Source of the DNA: JBMYRH01 sp049602155
Lineage (GTDB): Bacteria; Myxococcota_A; UBA9042; PHBI01; JBMYRH01
Assembly (NCBI GenBank): GCA_049602155.1
Contig: JBMYRH010000037.1
Coordinates: 1-52,850, forward strand
Length of the DNA: 52,850 nucleotides
Reading direction: 5' to 3'
Shown piece after piece: positions 18,401 to 26,665 of the stretch. How positions within the stretch are numbered: position 1 is the stretch's first letter; every line of letters begins with the position of its first letter. A program made the position numbers and the translations under genes. The notes beneath the pieces were generated by a model, which searched no databases, was not told the origin of the DNA, and saw only the letters and a list, made by a program, of their open reading frames with translations.

Positions 18401-19074
18401 CGGACTGTGTCGACCCTGACGACGATGGAGACGGGGATCCAGACGTCACCGACTGCGCCCCGCTCGACGACGCGGTCTTTAATGGCGCGACCGAGCTCTG
18501 TGATGGGGTCGATCAGAACTGCAACGGCCTCCTCGACGAGTATAGTCAGTGCAGCGGCTGCGCTGATGGCAGCAGGGAGGGCTTCACAAACAGCGCCGCC
18601 CACCCGGAAGTCGCAGCATGCTCCGGGGGGTGGTCTGTCCCAGGCCTGCTATCGACGATGACCCCGACCTGTGATCGAAACGCAGGGGATGACTCAAGCA
18701 ACCCCAACGGAGCTGGGTGCAGCGTCGCGGATCTCTGCGCGCCTGGCTGGCATGTCTGCGCCTCCGCCGGCGACTTCGCCCAGCACTCCCCCACCGGCTG
18801 TAATGGCCTCGCAGCAGCGCCAGGCCTCTTCTTCGCGAGTCGACAATCAGGCCCTGGCAGTAAGGACTGCGGCGCTGGTGCAAACGACCTGTTTGGCTGC
18901 GGCACCCTCGGAGAAGCACCCAATGGCAGCTGCAGCCCGTTCACTGCCTTCTCTCAAGACCTCTGCAGCGTCCTGGGCTCTCCATGGTCCTGTGGCGCAA
19001 ACGGCTACCAAGAGGCGAACAACGTCACAAAATCATCATCAGCGAAGGGCGGCGTCCTCTGCTGTCTCGATTAA
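15415..19074 (+). CDS. Giant MopE/thrombospondin-3-like repeat surface lipoprotein
   Basis: A 1219-residue exported lipoprotein. The open frame begins upstream at 15289, but GGGGAGG 6 nt before ATG 15415 and the ideal signal peptide that follows, ending in lipobox STAC, fix this start. An acidic Ser/Thr/Pro linker is followed by a Cys-rich base (about 90-265) that parallels the one in the lipoprotein at 8205 (CPPGYLC, then CPEGFTC). A long acidic stalk (about 266-1040) alternates CDGVDQDCDxxxDEGF units with DxDxDG calcium loops. The C-terminal domain (about 1045-1219) begins CADGSREGF and carries about sixteen Cys; I have only a general impression of such domains in myxobacterial proteins. 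It is predicted to be a calcium-rigidified stalk with a separate binding tip. Confidence 0.85.
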   Translation: MHRCNFVAFLSVLALSTACGGVESSGTSSIGPADTLIEDSSPSQRSGDAVAIDTVESTEPDTQQPLGGDVEEPISEDVSPPEDSADAELPPAPRPDCPGEFGCPCEQAEDCYSGYCLPGPSGELECSKTCEGECPPGYLCAQAPGASDVTFVCVAEDDPICVSCTADEECGNMGGQCLLLSDGSQRCGRGCTLDTDCPEGFTCSDTGGEGAQCTPLEASCPCIAETVGITQLCTSDGDLGSCEGEERCESTGWSACDAPDAAAEVCDGDDQDCDGAIDEGLPELGAPCDGDGVGCELGTIVCQPADGGLLCIGDYTPEETCNGEDDDCDDLIDEDFGDLDGDGVADCVDDDDDDDGTSDEFDTCPELPDPDQTDLDGDGLGDACDSDADGDGTEDTQDLCPGIADPAQTDTDADGLGDACDDDDDNDADPDTTDCMPLNAAIFTGAEELCDGVDQDCDDTTDEGFPDGDNDGLPDCLDDDADADGVLDEADNCTGLANPSQTNTDGDAFGDACDDDDDDDGDPDETDCQPANALFFTGAQELCDGLDQDCDTAIDEGFNDLNADGEADCLDVDDDGDGVIDEADTCPQVANSDQTDTDSDGDGDACDDDDDGDGDPDSSDCGSLDASIFTGATEVCDGVDQDCDDAVDEGFSDADSDGSADCVDPDDDGDDVDDAEDNCLGLANADQVDTDSDDLGDPCDDDDDGDGASDDVDCAPLDPLISQSAAELCDGVDQDCDGATDEGFSDSDADLVADCIDEDDDGDGDVDIEDCEPLDPDIFQGAVELCDGVDQDCDDATDEGFEDTDSDGDADCVDIDDDADGVLDTTDNCPTLSNTGQSNFDGDQLGDACDPDDDNDTDPDAVDCAPFNPGVYHGAQEACNGVDDNCNGDTDESFPDLDADQLADCVDPDDDGDGALDESDNCPGLPNPQQLDTDADNLGNLCDGDDDGDATPDELDCAPLDPSIHLTAAELCDGINQDCDALIDEGFANTDGDSQADCVDPDDDGDGDPDVTDCAPLDDAVFNGATELCDGVDQNCNGLLDEYSQCSGCADGSREGFTNSAAHPEVAACSGGWSVPGLLSTMTPTCDRNAGDDSSNPNGAGCSVADLCAPGWHVCASAGDFAQHSPTGCNGLAAAPGLFFASRQSGPGSKDCGAGANDLFGCGTLGEAPNGSCSPFTAFSQDLCSVLGSPWSCGANGYQEANNVTKSSSAKGGVLCCLD
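16210..18540 (+). repeat. MopE-like and calcium-loop protein repeats
   Basis: Ten copies of the C-D/N-G-x-D/N-Q/D-D/N-C motif (for example CDGVDQDCDDATDEGF) can be counted, separated by Asp-rich DxDxDGxxD calcium-binding loops of thrombospondin type 3 style. The spacing is 55 to 110 residues because one or two Ca loops lie between successive MopE units. The residues that would bind calcium are strongly conserved while the DNA is not identical between units. Confidence 0.85.
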
Positions 19075-19102
19075 CGGACATCCCGCCACGTCACGCGCAC
19101 GT

Positions 19103-20860
19103 TTAACGTAACAGCCCGCTCTGCGGGTCACCAAGTAGCTCAGCAAGGGTGCCAGCCAGTGTCTCTGCGTTGAAGGGCTTCGGGATCCTTCGGACCGTGG
19201 CCCCCTCGGAGAAGTCTGGGGCCGCTGAGGGATCATGACAGCCGCTCATCAGCACCACCGGGATCTGCGGTGCGCTCTCCTGGATGCGGTCTAAGACCTG
19301 GAGCCCATCGAAGACCGGCATCATGACATCGAGCACTACCAATGCGACCTCATCCAGGCGGTCGAAAAGGCGGTCAAGGCCTTCGCCTCCATCTGCTGCT
19401 TCAACCACCTCAAAGCCGTACCCTTCGAGCATCACGCGGACGGTCTTGCGGACATCCTCCTCGTCGTCCACGAGGACCGCGACGCCCGAACCGATGAAGG
19501 GGCTCGCCTCGACGGGAGTGTCCTCGGCCGCCTCGCGCTCCGTTGCGGGGAAGAGCACCGTGAACGTCGACCCCTTGCCGGGCGCCGAGATGACGCGGAT
19601 CGCCCCCCCCAAGCTGTGCACGATGCCCACGACCGCCGCCAAGCCCAGGCCACGGCCGGCGAGCTTGGTCGAGAAGTAGGGGTCAAAGATCCTCGACAGG
19701 GTCGCTTGATCCATCCCTTGCCCATCGTCTTGTACATCGAGGAAGACGTAGGAGCCCGCTGGCAGACGCGCCGCTGCGATAAGGTGACGCATCTCCGAGC
19801 CGTCATGCACCAGCGAGCCCGTGCGCACCTCCACGCACCCAGACGCAGCGTCAATCGCCTCGCCGCCATTGATGATCAGGTTCATCAGGATCTGCTGCAG
19901 GTGGGCGGACTCAGCCTCCACAAAGGGCAAGCCCTCTGCCAAGTCGAGAGTCAGGCGCACCTTCTTGGGTAAGCTCGTGTGCAGGAGTTCAGCGATCTCT
20001 GCAGCCACGCGGGAGAGCTGCAGAGGGCGGATATCAAAGTGCCCCTTCCCTGAGTAAGCGAGCATCTGATGGGTCAGGTCCGCGGCGCGCTCGGCAGCGA
20101 GCACGACGCGAGAGAGGCTGCGTGACGCAGGGTGCGCCTCCCCAAGTAGATTCAGAGCATGTGACGCGCCGCCCATGATCGTGGTGAGGATGTTATTAAA
20201 GTCATGTGCGATGCCCCCCGCGAGCATCCCGATGCTTTCAAGCTTCTGTGCTTGCAAGAGCTGCTCCTGCATCCGCCGCCGCTCTGCCGCAGCCAATACC
20301 AGGGCAGTACAGTCACCGATCGAGGCGGCGAAGCCTTGCTCTTCCTCGGACCACGCCCGAGGTTCACCGACGTGCTCGTGGCAGATCACCCCCAGCATGC
20401 GCCCGGAGCCGCGGATTGGCGCGTCGAGCATCGACGAGATCCCTAAGGGAGTCAGGTAAGCAGCGGAGAAGTCCGCCGTCCGGGGATCCGTGTGCGCATC
20501 ATGCGCGGCGATCGCCCTCTCAAGCGCGAGCGCGTCGAAGTAAGCGGGGTTGTCCTCGTAAGAGAGCTTCATCCCCTGCGCGTGCTCTCCAGTGGCGCGC
20601 ATGTAGAGGTCAAGGCAATGAATTTCAGTACGGTCATCGTTGTAGACCCATATCCCGGTCCTCTCGACGGCGAGGAAGTCCCCCGCCCTCTCGCAGATGG
20701 TCTCGAGGGCCGCTTCCAAGCAGTCGCCGTGAAGGTCGTCGCAGAGCGCGAGCTCCAACAGCAACTCTTGTTGCCGTCGCAGGGTCGCAGTCCGGGCGGA
20801 ATCCTCCTCAGACATCTCACTCGCCGAGCTCTTCGCTTGCTCGTGGTCTACCGTCGTCAT
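19103..20860 (-). CDS. GAF-domain hybrid histidine kinase with C-terminal receiver
   Basis: A 585-residue soluble sensor kinase. A GAF domain (about 30-190) precedes the kinase core with phosphoacceptor H219 in GGIAHDFNNIL, an N-box (NLIINGGEAID), G1 (DVQDDGQGMD) and G2 (GRGLGLAAV). A receiver domain at about 460-575 has VALVVLDVMMPVFDG as acceptor loop. The open frame runs on to 21217 upstream, but that stretch is intergenic in character. ATG 20860 has AAGGG 6 nt before it and is taken as start. With no transmembrane helix and no output domain, it probably passes phosphate to a partner encoded elsewhere. Its 3' end faces the giant lipoprotein gene 28 bp away. Confidence 0.9.
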   Translation of the reverse strand: MTTVDHEQAKSSASEMSEEDSARTATLRRQQELLLELALCDDLHGDCLEAALETICERAGDFLAVERTGIWVYNDDRTEIHCLDLYMRATGEHAQGMKLSYEDNPAYFDALALERAIAAHDAHTDPRTADFSAAYLTPLGISSMLDAPIRGSGRMLGVICHEHVGEPRAWSEEEQGFAASIGDCTALVLAAAERRRMQEQLLQAQKLESIGMLAGGIAHDFNNILTTIMGGASHALNLLGEAHPASRSLSRVVLAAERAADLTHQMLAYSGKGHFDIRPLQLSRVAAEIAELLHTSLPKKVRLTLDLAEGLPFVEAESAHLQQILMNLIINGGEAIDAASGCVEVRTGSLVHDGSEMRHLIAAARLPAGSYVFLDVQDDGQGMDQATLSRIFDPYFSTKLAGRGLGLAAVVGIVHSLGGAIRVISAPGKGSTFTVLFPATEREAAEDTPVEASPFIGSGVAVLVDDEEDVRKTVRVMLEGYGFEVVEAADGGEGLDRLFDRLDEVALVVLDVMMPVFDGLQVLDRIQESAPQIPVVLMSGCHDPSAAPDFSEGATVRRIPKPFNAETLAGTLAELLGDPQSGLLR

Positions 20861-20928
20861 GCGCACCCTTCTGCCGTCTTCGATCCCATCGTGTTCCGAT
20901 GCCACCGAGCGACTCCATGCCCTTGGGA

Positions 20929-20944
20929 GGAACCCTTTGGTTCC
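20929..20944. promoter_or_regulatory. 6-bp inverted repeat upstream of the hybrid kinase
   Basis: GGAACC-CTTT-GGTTCC is a perfect palindrome 69 bp before the kinase start, in the 304-bp gap to the divergent spermidine-synthase-like gene. It could be an operator or a leader hairpin. The rest of this gap has no gene that I can support. Confidence 0.25.
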
Positions 20945-21110
20945 ATCAAGCCGATCCACGATGTGTAAGAGCCGTAAGTGTATCATGCCCTCGGATTGGC
21001 ACAACCGCAGCCGCGTGTAACTTACAGGCGGTGCCCCCCATTGCAGACCTCGCCACGCACCCACCGGAGAGCACCTCGCCATCCCCTCCATGAGCGACCA
21101 AGTCGACGCC

Positions 21111-21141
21111 TTGTCTTCTTCCACGCCGTTTGCTCTATATG
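21111..21141 (+). promoter_or_regulatory. Possible sigma-70-like promoter
   Basis: TTGTCT at 21111-21116 and TATATG at 21136-21141 are separated by 19 bp, longer than ideal. The -10 lies in a rare AT patch, about 24 bp before the ATG of the membrane spermidine-synthase-like gene, which would leave a very short leader. This is a weak call from pattern alone. Confidence 0.25.
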
Positions 21142-21164
21142 AATGACACGACGTGCGCTTCAGC

Positions 21165-23152
21165 ATGACGCAGTCGCAGAGGGTTTGGGTGGACGCCGCG
21201 ATACCGCGCGCAGGCATTGCACTGATGGTCGTACTGGGTGCGGGCCTGTTTTGGTGGCTCCAACCACTCGGTGCTGAGTACCTCGTGATTCAGCATGGGG
21301 GAGGCGCAGAGGTTTGGACGGCATGCCTGTGCTTCTTCCAGCTGGCACTGCTGACCGGGTACCTCTATGCCCACGCCATCGGACGTTGGTTCCCCCCGAC
21401 CGTCGCCTTGCGACTGCATGGGGGGATGACGTTGGTCGCAGCGATGCTCTTACGTCACCCTTCAGAGCCGCTCTCTGACCAAGCGAGTATCCACCTGACA
21501 TGGCGCATCATCGCGCAGCTGACGCGCGACATCGGGCCAGCCACCGTCCTCTTAGCGGCCACATCACCGCTCACCCAGCTCGCCTACCATCGTGTGACCC
21601 GACGCCCACCCTGGCGACTCTACGCGCTCGCAAACTTGGCCGCGCTCCTCCTCCTCCTCACTCACCCCACTCTATTCGAGCCCTTTCTGTCGAGCGTCAC
21701 CCAGGGCCACGCCTGGCGAGGCCTCCTCATCTGCTACGCACTCGCCTGCTTCACCGTCACCTCTCCTGCGCTCGCACCGACGCACGCCGCGCATCAAGAA
21801 GCCGAGCGTCCCCCACCACCGCACCCGTGGCTTTGGATCGCTTTGGCTGCCGCGGCGTCGGCCTTGCTCATCGCGACGACAGAGGCTCTGGCTCGGGACA
21901 TGGCCAGCCACCCCATCCTCTGGGTGGCCCCCCTCGCCGTATTCCTTGCCAGCATTGTCATCACCTTCGACCGGCCGCACCTCTACCGCGCTGGCCCCGG
22001 GCTAGTAGCCATGGGCCTCGCGATGCTCGCTGTCATCGTCGCGCACGCGTTCAATGATGAGGTCCCCTTTCTGCTCAACGCGAGCGCCCACCTCGCCCTG
22101 CTCGCAGCTGGAGCCACGCTCTGTCATGGTGAGCTTTACCGAGCGCGACCCGCCTCCACAGAGGTGACGCGATACCACCTCAGCATGGCCTTGGGTGGTG
22201 CACTCGGCGGTATCGCTGTGGCCATCGGAGCCCCTGCCCTCTCGGATCGCATGGTCGAGCTTCCGTTGAGCGCTCTGTGCGTCTGCACCGCCGCTGCCCT
22301 CGCCGTGAGGCGACGGCCAGCGGACAGGCCGCTTATTCACCGGGCCACCCTCGGCCTCATCGCCCTCGCCCTCATCGCAGGAGCGCTAAGCCTTTCGAGG
22401 CTCGAGGGGGCCTTACGGTATGACCAAGACGTCGTCCTCAGGAGCCGCAACGCCTACGGCACATTGACCCTCGTTGAGCGCCGACTCACTGATACGACCA
22501 AGCTCATGCTCATCGACGGAAACACGACCCATGGAGAGGCACATGTCGCCGGCAAAGACGTCGGCGCACCGACCCTCTACTACGCNNNNNNNNNNTCTTT
22601 GAGGCGCTCCGAGGGCAAACGCGTCCCATCAACGCGGGCGTCATCGGGATGGGCGTCGGGACCCTCGCCGCCTACGGCCGTGAGGGAGACCACTTCACCT
22701 TTTATGAACTGAACCCCGACATCGTGAAGCTCGCCCAAGAGCAATTCACCTTCCTGTCAGAGAGCCAAGCTGAGGTCACCATCCTCGTCGGAGACGGCCG
22801 CGCGCGCCTGGAGCGTTCGCCTTCAAATGCCCCCTACGACGTCTTGGTCATCGACGCCTTTAGCTCCGACGCGATCCCCACGCACCTCCTGACCCAAGAG
22901 GCGATGTCACTCTACAGTGCACGGATCACCTCCTTAGGTCGGGTCGCCTTCCACGTCACCAATCGACACCTCGACCTCGTACCCGTCGTCAAGGCGCTCG
23001 GGGTCCACGCCGGGCTGAGCGCAGAGGTCCATCACACCCCGGGGGTCGCGACCTGGGTCGTGCTGACCGGCGAGGCGACTTCTGCCTCACAGGCCAACAC
23101 GGCTTCACCCTGGACGGACGACTTTGCGCCCGTATGGCGCGCTCTCAAGTGA
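21165..23152 (+). CDS. Membrane-fused spermidine-synthase-like protein, interrupted by an assembly gap
   Basis: The N-terminal half (21165-22585) encodes about twelve hydrophobic helices, then a segment ending in LIDGNTTHG, the start of a polyamine-synthase fold. The C-terminal half (22596-23152) continues it with VIGMGVGTLAAYG (nucleotide-binding glycine loop), FYELNPD, and VLVIDAFSSDAIPTHLL, the aminopropyltransferase-type active-site region. Ten Ns at 22586-22595 split the gene, and the two halves are in different frames, so the true gap length is not ten. Proteins of this type are called fused MFS/spermidine synthases. Their reaction is not established and this one need not make spermidine. 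GTG 21153 is an alternative start. No good Shine-Dalgarno was seen. Confidence 0.82.
22586..22595. other. Assembly gap (10 Ns)
   Basis: A run of exactly ten Ns inside the spermidine-synthase-like gene. The coding frame changes across it, so it is a placeholder of unknown true length and not a measured gap. Confidence 0.99.
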
Positions 23153-23238
23153 CCGATAAGCGACGCGCTGCCAGCGCCATACAGAGCTGACCTGCGCTGC
23201 GCACTCATGCTGCGACGATCGAGCTTGGAGGGGGCCTC

Positions 23239-24468
23239 CTAGAGGCATTCCTCTGCCCAGTCAATGCCCCGAGCGCCCACCACACAGCGCCGCTGCGCCT
23301 CAGTCCAAGGTGTACTCCGGCACTCTTGCAAGCCGTCTGCGCGCATGCTCTCGATGACCCCCTCCGTCGACGCGAACTCCTCGCGCTCTTCAGGGGAGAG
23401 GGTCTCTAAAAAGAGCGGCAACAAGGTCGTCATGACGTGGTCTATCGCCACCTCGCAGGTCGGGACAGCGGGCTTAGGCGCTTTCTTGGTCTCGACCTTC
23501 GCGGCCGGTTCCTCCGGTGGGGACTCAGCAGGCTTGCTTTTAGCCTCAGCTGCCGCACGGGAGTGGGGCATGAGCAGCTTGCTCCACGCCCCCTCGATGC
23601 GTGTGTACTCACGAGGGCAACGACTGGCCCGGCGGCGAGGGAGGCCCTTAGAGCCGATGAGCTCTTCAAACTCCTCCGGGGCGTGCCCATAGACAAGGCA
23701 TGAGATGTCGAAGTAGCGCTGCTTATCCAAGGAATGTTCATCCCAAAACGCGAGCTCGCTGTCTTTGGCGCCCTCCCCCTGGAGCAAGAACCACTGCGCG
23801 CCAGCCAGCGCCATTCGAGCCCCTGCCGCGCCTTCATTCACGAGGACCACTGTGGCGAGCTGGTCGACTGCGTCCTCTTCACGGCCTGTGACCGGGAGCT
23901 CAAGGACATCCACGAGGCCATGACCGAGCTCGTGATAAAAGGCGAAGAGGAGAGCACCGTGGGTCGCCTCATCGAGCTTCGCACCCTCAAGCCCTGCGTC
24001 GCGGAACATCCCGAGGAAGTAGGCGACGAGCTCGTAACACAGGATGATACGGGCCCCAGAGGGGTCATAGAAGGCGTTGGCCATGCCGCACGAGACCATG
24101 TGGATGTCCATCACACCGGGCAACACGAGCGCCGCGTTGACCTCCTCGGCGATCTGCTCAAGGGTCTTACTCTCCTGATATCGCGCTCGAATCGGCTTAA
24201 ATGTCGGGTCCTCCGTCGGCTCATAAGCGACCCGGAACCCGCTCTCTTGGACCCCAGCAAACCCTCGCATGGGCTCTCGAATTCCGTCCCGCGTAATCTT
24301 GCTCGGCGGAACAGGTCGGGGCGCCTTCGCCTTGGAACGGTCCGGCAAAGGGATATCGGACAGGCTTGGGACAATGGGGGCCCTCGCCATCGCAGGTGTG
24401 ATGGCCAGCGCCAACGCAAGCATCAGGAGGAGACCGAGCGAGCGACTGAAGGAGGAACGAGAACGCAA
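23239..24468 (-). CDS. DUF4344-type putative metallopeptidase, exported
   Basis: A protein of about 409 residues. A TTG at 24468 preceded by GAGGTGG at normal distance gives MRSRSSFSRS plus a hydrophobic stretch ending AMARA, a standard Sec signal peptide. The frame itself extends to a TTG at 24516. The mid-part carries FYHELGHGL (HExxH zinc motif) followed by GREEDAVDQLA, the arrangement of the DUF4344 family of putative metallopeptidases. A Lys/Pro/Ala-rich linker follows (KSKPAESPPEEPAAK), then a small Cys-containing C-terminal domain (about 90 residues) ending RCVVGARGIDWAEECL. It likely works in the periplasm or outside the cell. The substrate is unknown. The 3' end faces the spermidine-synthase-like gene. 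Confidence 0.8.
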   Translation of the reverse strand: MRSRSSFSRSLGLLLMLALALAITPAMARAPIVPSLSDIPLPDRSKAKAPRPVPPSKITRDGIREPMRGFAGVQESGFRVAYEPTEDPTFKPIRARYQESKTLEQIAEEVNAALVLPGVMDIHMVSCGMANAFYDPSGARIILCYELVAYFLGMFRDAGLEGAKLDEATHGALLFAFYHELGHGLVDVLELPVTGREEDAVDQLATVVLVNEGAAGARMALAGAQWFLLQGEGAKDSELAFWDEHSLDKQRYFDISCLVYGHAPEEFEELIGSKGLPRRRASRCPREYTRIEGAWSKLLMPHSRAAAEAKSKPAESPPEEPAAKVETKKAPKPAVPTCEVAIDHVMTTLLPLFLETLSPEEREEFASTEGVIESMRADGLQECRSTPWTEAQRRCVVGARGIDWAEECL

Positions 24469-24536
24469 GAGCCACCTCAACAAGCCAGATAGGTTTTGCG
24501 AGGGTGACGACGCCAAAGACAGACGTCAACTGCCAG

Positions 24537-24590
24537 GGCGAGAGGAGGCCCTTTGGTAAAGAAGGCGAGAGGAGGCCCTTTGGTAAAGGG
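24537..24590. repeat. Two 25-bp direct repeats with a hairpin, in a 379-bp intergenic region
   Basis: Between the putative metallopeptidase start and the transporter (24469-24847), an identical 25-bp block occurs at 24537-24561 and 24564-24588, an offset of 27 bp. The second copy ends in CCCTTT-GGT-AAAGGG (24576-24590), a perfect 6-bp hairpin; the first copy ends in GAA and cannot close fully. No T-run follows. It may be a duplicated operator, a repeat copy number variant, or an attenuator. No other gene is visible in this gap. Confidence 0.55.
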
Positions 24591-24847
24591 CAGTGAGGTC
24601 ACGAGATAGGCGGCAGTGACAGAGGCCGTGACCGTCACCCGCTTTCCACGAAGACCTCGGCCCCTCGCCCCCGCCCCAACTAGCGCGTGGAGAGTCGCGC
24701 TTGCAGCCACACCAACGCCCCCAGGAGAGCCAGCGGTAACCATCTGGAATCACTTCAAGGCAGCCCCATCCGCCCCCTTGTAAAGGCGTGGCAATTGTGA
24801 ATCAGGGCTGTTAAGAAGGCGCCGATTCTAATCGGGAGAGCGCGCTC

Positions 24848-26615
24848 ATGAGCGAACGACAATACCTCACAGCACCCGTCGCCAGTGCGGACATGCCCAA
24901 GGGCATCCCCTACATCATCGGAAACGAGGCGGCTGAGCGGTTTAGCTTCTACGGCATGAAGGGGATCCTCACCATCTTCATGACGAAGTACCTCTTCCTC
25001 TTGTCGGACGAGCCAGGCAAGCCCATCGAGGCCGCTGAGGCTATCGCCCGCTACCACGACTTCACGTCACTCGTGTACCTCACCCCGGTGTTGGGTGCGT
25101 TCCTGGCCGACACCGTGCTCGGCAAATACAGGACCATCCTGAGCCTCTCGATTGTCTACTGCATCGGCCACTTGGCGCTCGCGCTGATGGGCAGCGGTGG
25201 GATGTCCGCCGAGAACTGGATGCTCAGCGGCCTCTACCTCATCGCCCTCGGCTCAGGTGGCATCAAGCCCTGCGTATCCGCCCACGTCGGTGACCAGTTC
25301 GGGAAGTCCAATGGGCACCTGCTGAGCAAGGTCTTCGGCTGGTTCTATATCTCGATTAATGTCGGAGCGGCAGCCTCGACCTTAGCGACGCCGCTCTTGC
25401 TTGAGTGGTACGGCCCCCACTGGGCCTTTGGCGTCCCCGGCGTGCTGATGGGGTTGGCGACCGTCCTCTTCTGGATGGGCCGCGACGTCTTTGTCCACAT
25501 CCCGCCGCGGGGGAAGGACTTCATCAAGGAGACCTTCTCACTAGAGGGGCTCACCACCATCGCCCGGCTCTTCGTCATCTTCGCCTTTGTGGCCGTCTTC
25601 TGGGCGCTCTTCGACCAGACGGGGTCTTCATGGGTGCTGCAGGCCGAGGACCTGGACCGCAACTGGCTCGGTGTGCATTGGCTGTCTTCTCAGATCCAGG
25701 CTGTAAACCCGGTGATGATCGTGACCCTGGTCCCGCTCTTCACGTACGTGATCTACCCCGCCATCGATAAAGTCTTCCCTCTGACCCCGCTTCGCAAGAT
25801 CTCCATCGGCCTGTTCGTGATGGTGCCGGGCTTCGCCATCGTCGCGATGCTCCAGATGTGGATCGACAGCGGCGAGACCCCCTCGATCGCATGGCAGCTC
25901 TTCGCCTACGCGGTGCTCACGGCCTCCGAAGTGATGGTCTCCATCACCTGCCTAGAGTTCGCCTACACGCAGTCCCCGGTCAGCATGAAGTCGGTCGTCA
26001 TGGCCATCTTCCTCTTCTCCGTGTCCCTCGGTAATTTCTTCACTGCCGGCGTGAACAAATTCATCCTGGTCGAGNNNNNNNNNNACCGAGACCACCAAGA
26101 CCTTGCTGGGTGACGCTGACAAGCAAATCCGCGTCCACTTCGAGGGCAACAACGCGACGCTCCCAGGCACCGCAGGCGGCGGTGAGCTCTTAGGCGCCAA
26201 GGTCGACGAGTGGGGTACTCCGCTGGAATACCGGATGATCAATCGGAACAGCTACAAGCTCGTGAGCTTGGGGCCGGACAAGGAGGCTATGACGGAGGAC
26301 GACATCGTCCACCGCGTCACTGTGTCTCGCCCGGCGACCTCCACGGACAGCGCAGACAAGCCGCTGACGTGGCGCGAGAGCCGGCTGATTGAGCTCCTCG
26401 GCGATGAGGGCCAAAAGCAGGTCGACCGCGAGCGCGGCGGGGTCGCCACCATCGAGTTTGACGAGGCCCTCTCTGTGGGCGGACAGAACAAGCTCGAGGG
26501 GGCCGCTTACTTCTGGTTCTGGACTTGGACGATGCTCGGCACGGCCCTGCTCTTCGTGCTCGTCGCGCTCTGGTACAAGCCCAAGACGTACCTCCAGGAA
26601 GAGGCCGCGGCATAG
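24848..26615 (+). CDS. POT/PTR family proton-coupled peptide transporter with a periplasmic-type insert, interrupted by an assembly gap
   Basis: An inner-membrane transporter of the proton-dependent oligopeptide family: IIGNEAAERFSFYGMKGIL matches the conserved ExxERFxYY helix 1, and about twelve further helices follow. Ten Ns at 26075-26084 break the gene and the frame differs on either side. After the gap comes a hydrophilic stretch of about 130 residues containing VDEWGTPLEYR and KLVSLGPDKEAMTEDDIV, which resembles the C-terminal motif of type II secretion pseudopilin GspG. A final helix (FWFWTWTMLGTALLFVLVAL) and a short basic tail close the protein. GGGAGAG lies about 8 nt before ATG 24848. 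The insert is unusual and its role is unknown; it could be a soluble substrate-gating domain. Confidence 0.85.
26075..26084. other. Assembly gap (10 Ns)
   Basis: Ten Ns inside the transporter gene; the frame is not conserved across them. The missing bases lie near the start of the hydrophilic insert, so its N-terminal border is uncertain. Confidence 0.99.
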
Positions 26616-26665
26616 CGCGTCGCCACCTCGCGCGGGCATCAGCCCTCGCGAGGGTTGGCGCGCCT

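Noticed and set aside
19115..19127. CCCGC-TCT-GCGGG hairpin near the end of the second giant lipoprotein gene
   Set aside because: It lies inside the hybrid-kinase coding region and has no T-run; a terminator cannot be supported.
20861..21217. N-terminal extension of the hybrid histidine kinase
   Set aside because: It consists of non-conserved sequence overlapping the divergent gene start; ATG 20860 has a Shine-Dalgarno and begins a normal acidic N-terminus.
22649..23152. Separate methyltransferase-like gene after the first N gap
   Set aside because: In-frame coding sequence extends upstream to the N run, and the preceding half ends with the matching first part of the spermidine-synthase fold; it is one gene split by the gap.
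26103..26615. Separate small gene after the second N gap (pseudopilin-like)
   Set aside because: Its only start would be an internal TTG, it lacks a signal peptide, and its last helix completes the transporter topology; it is better read as the transporter's C-terminus.
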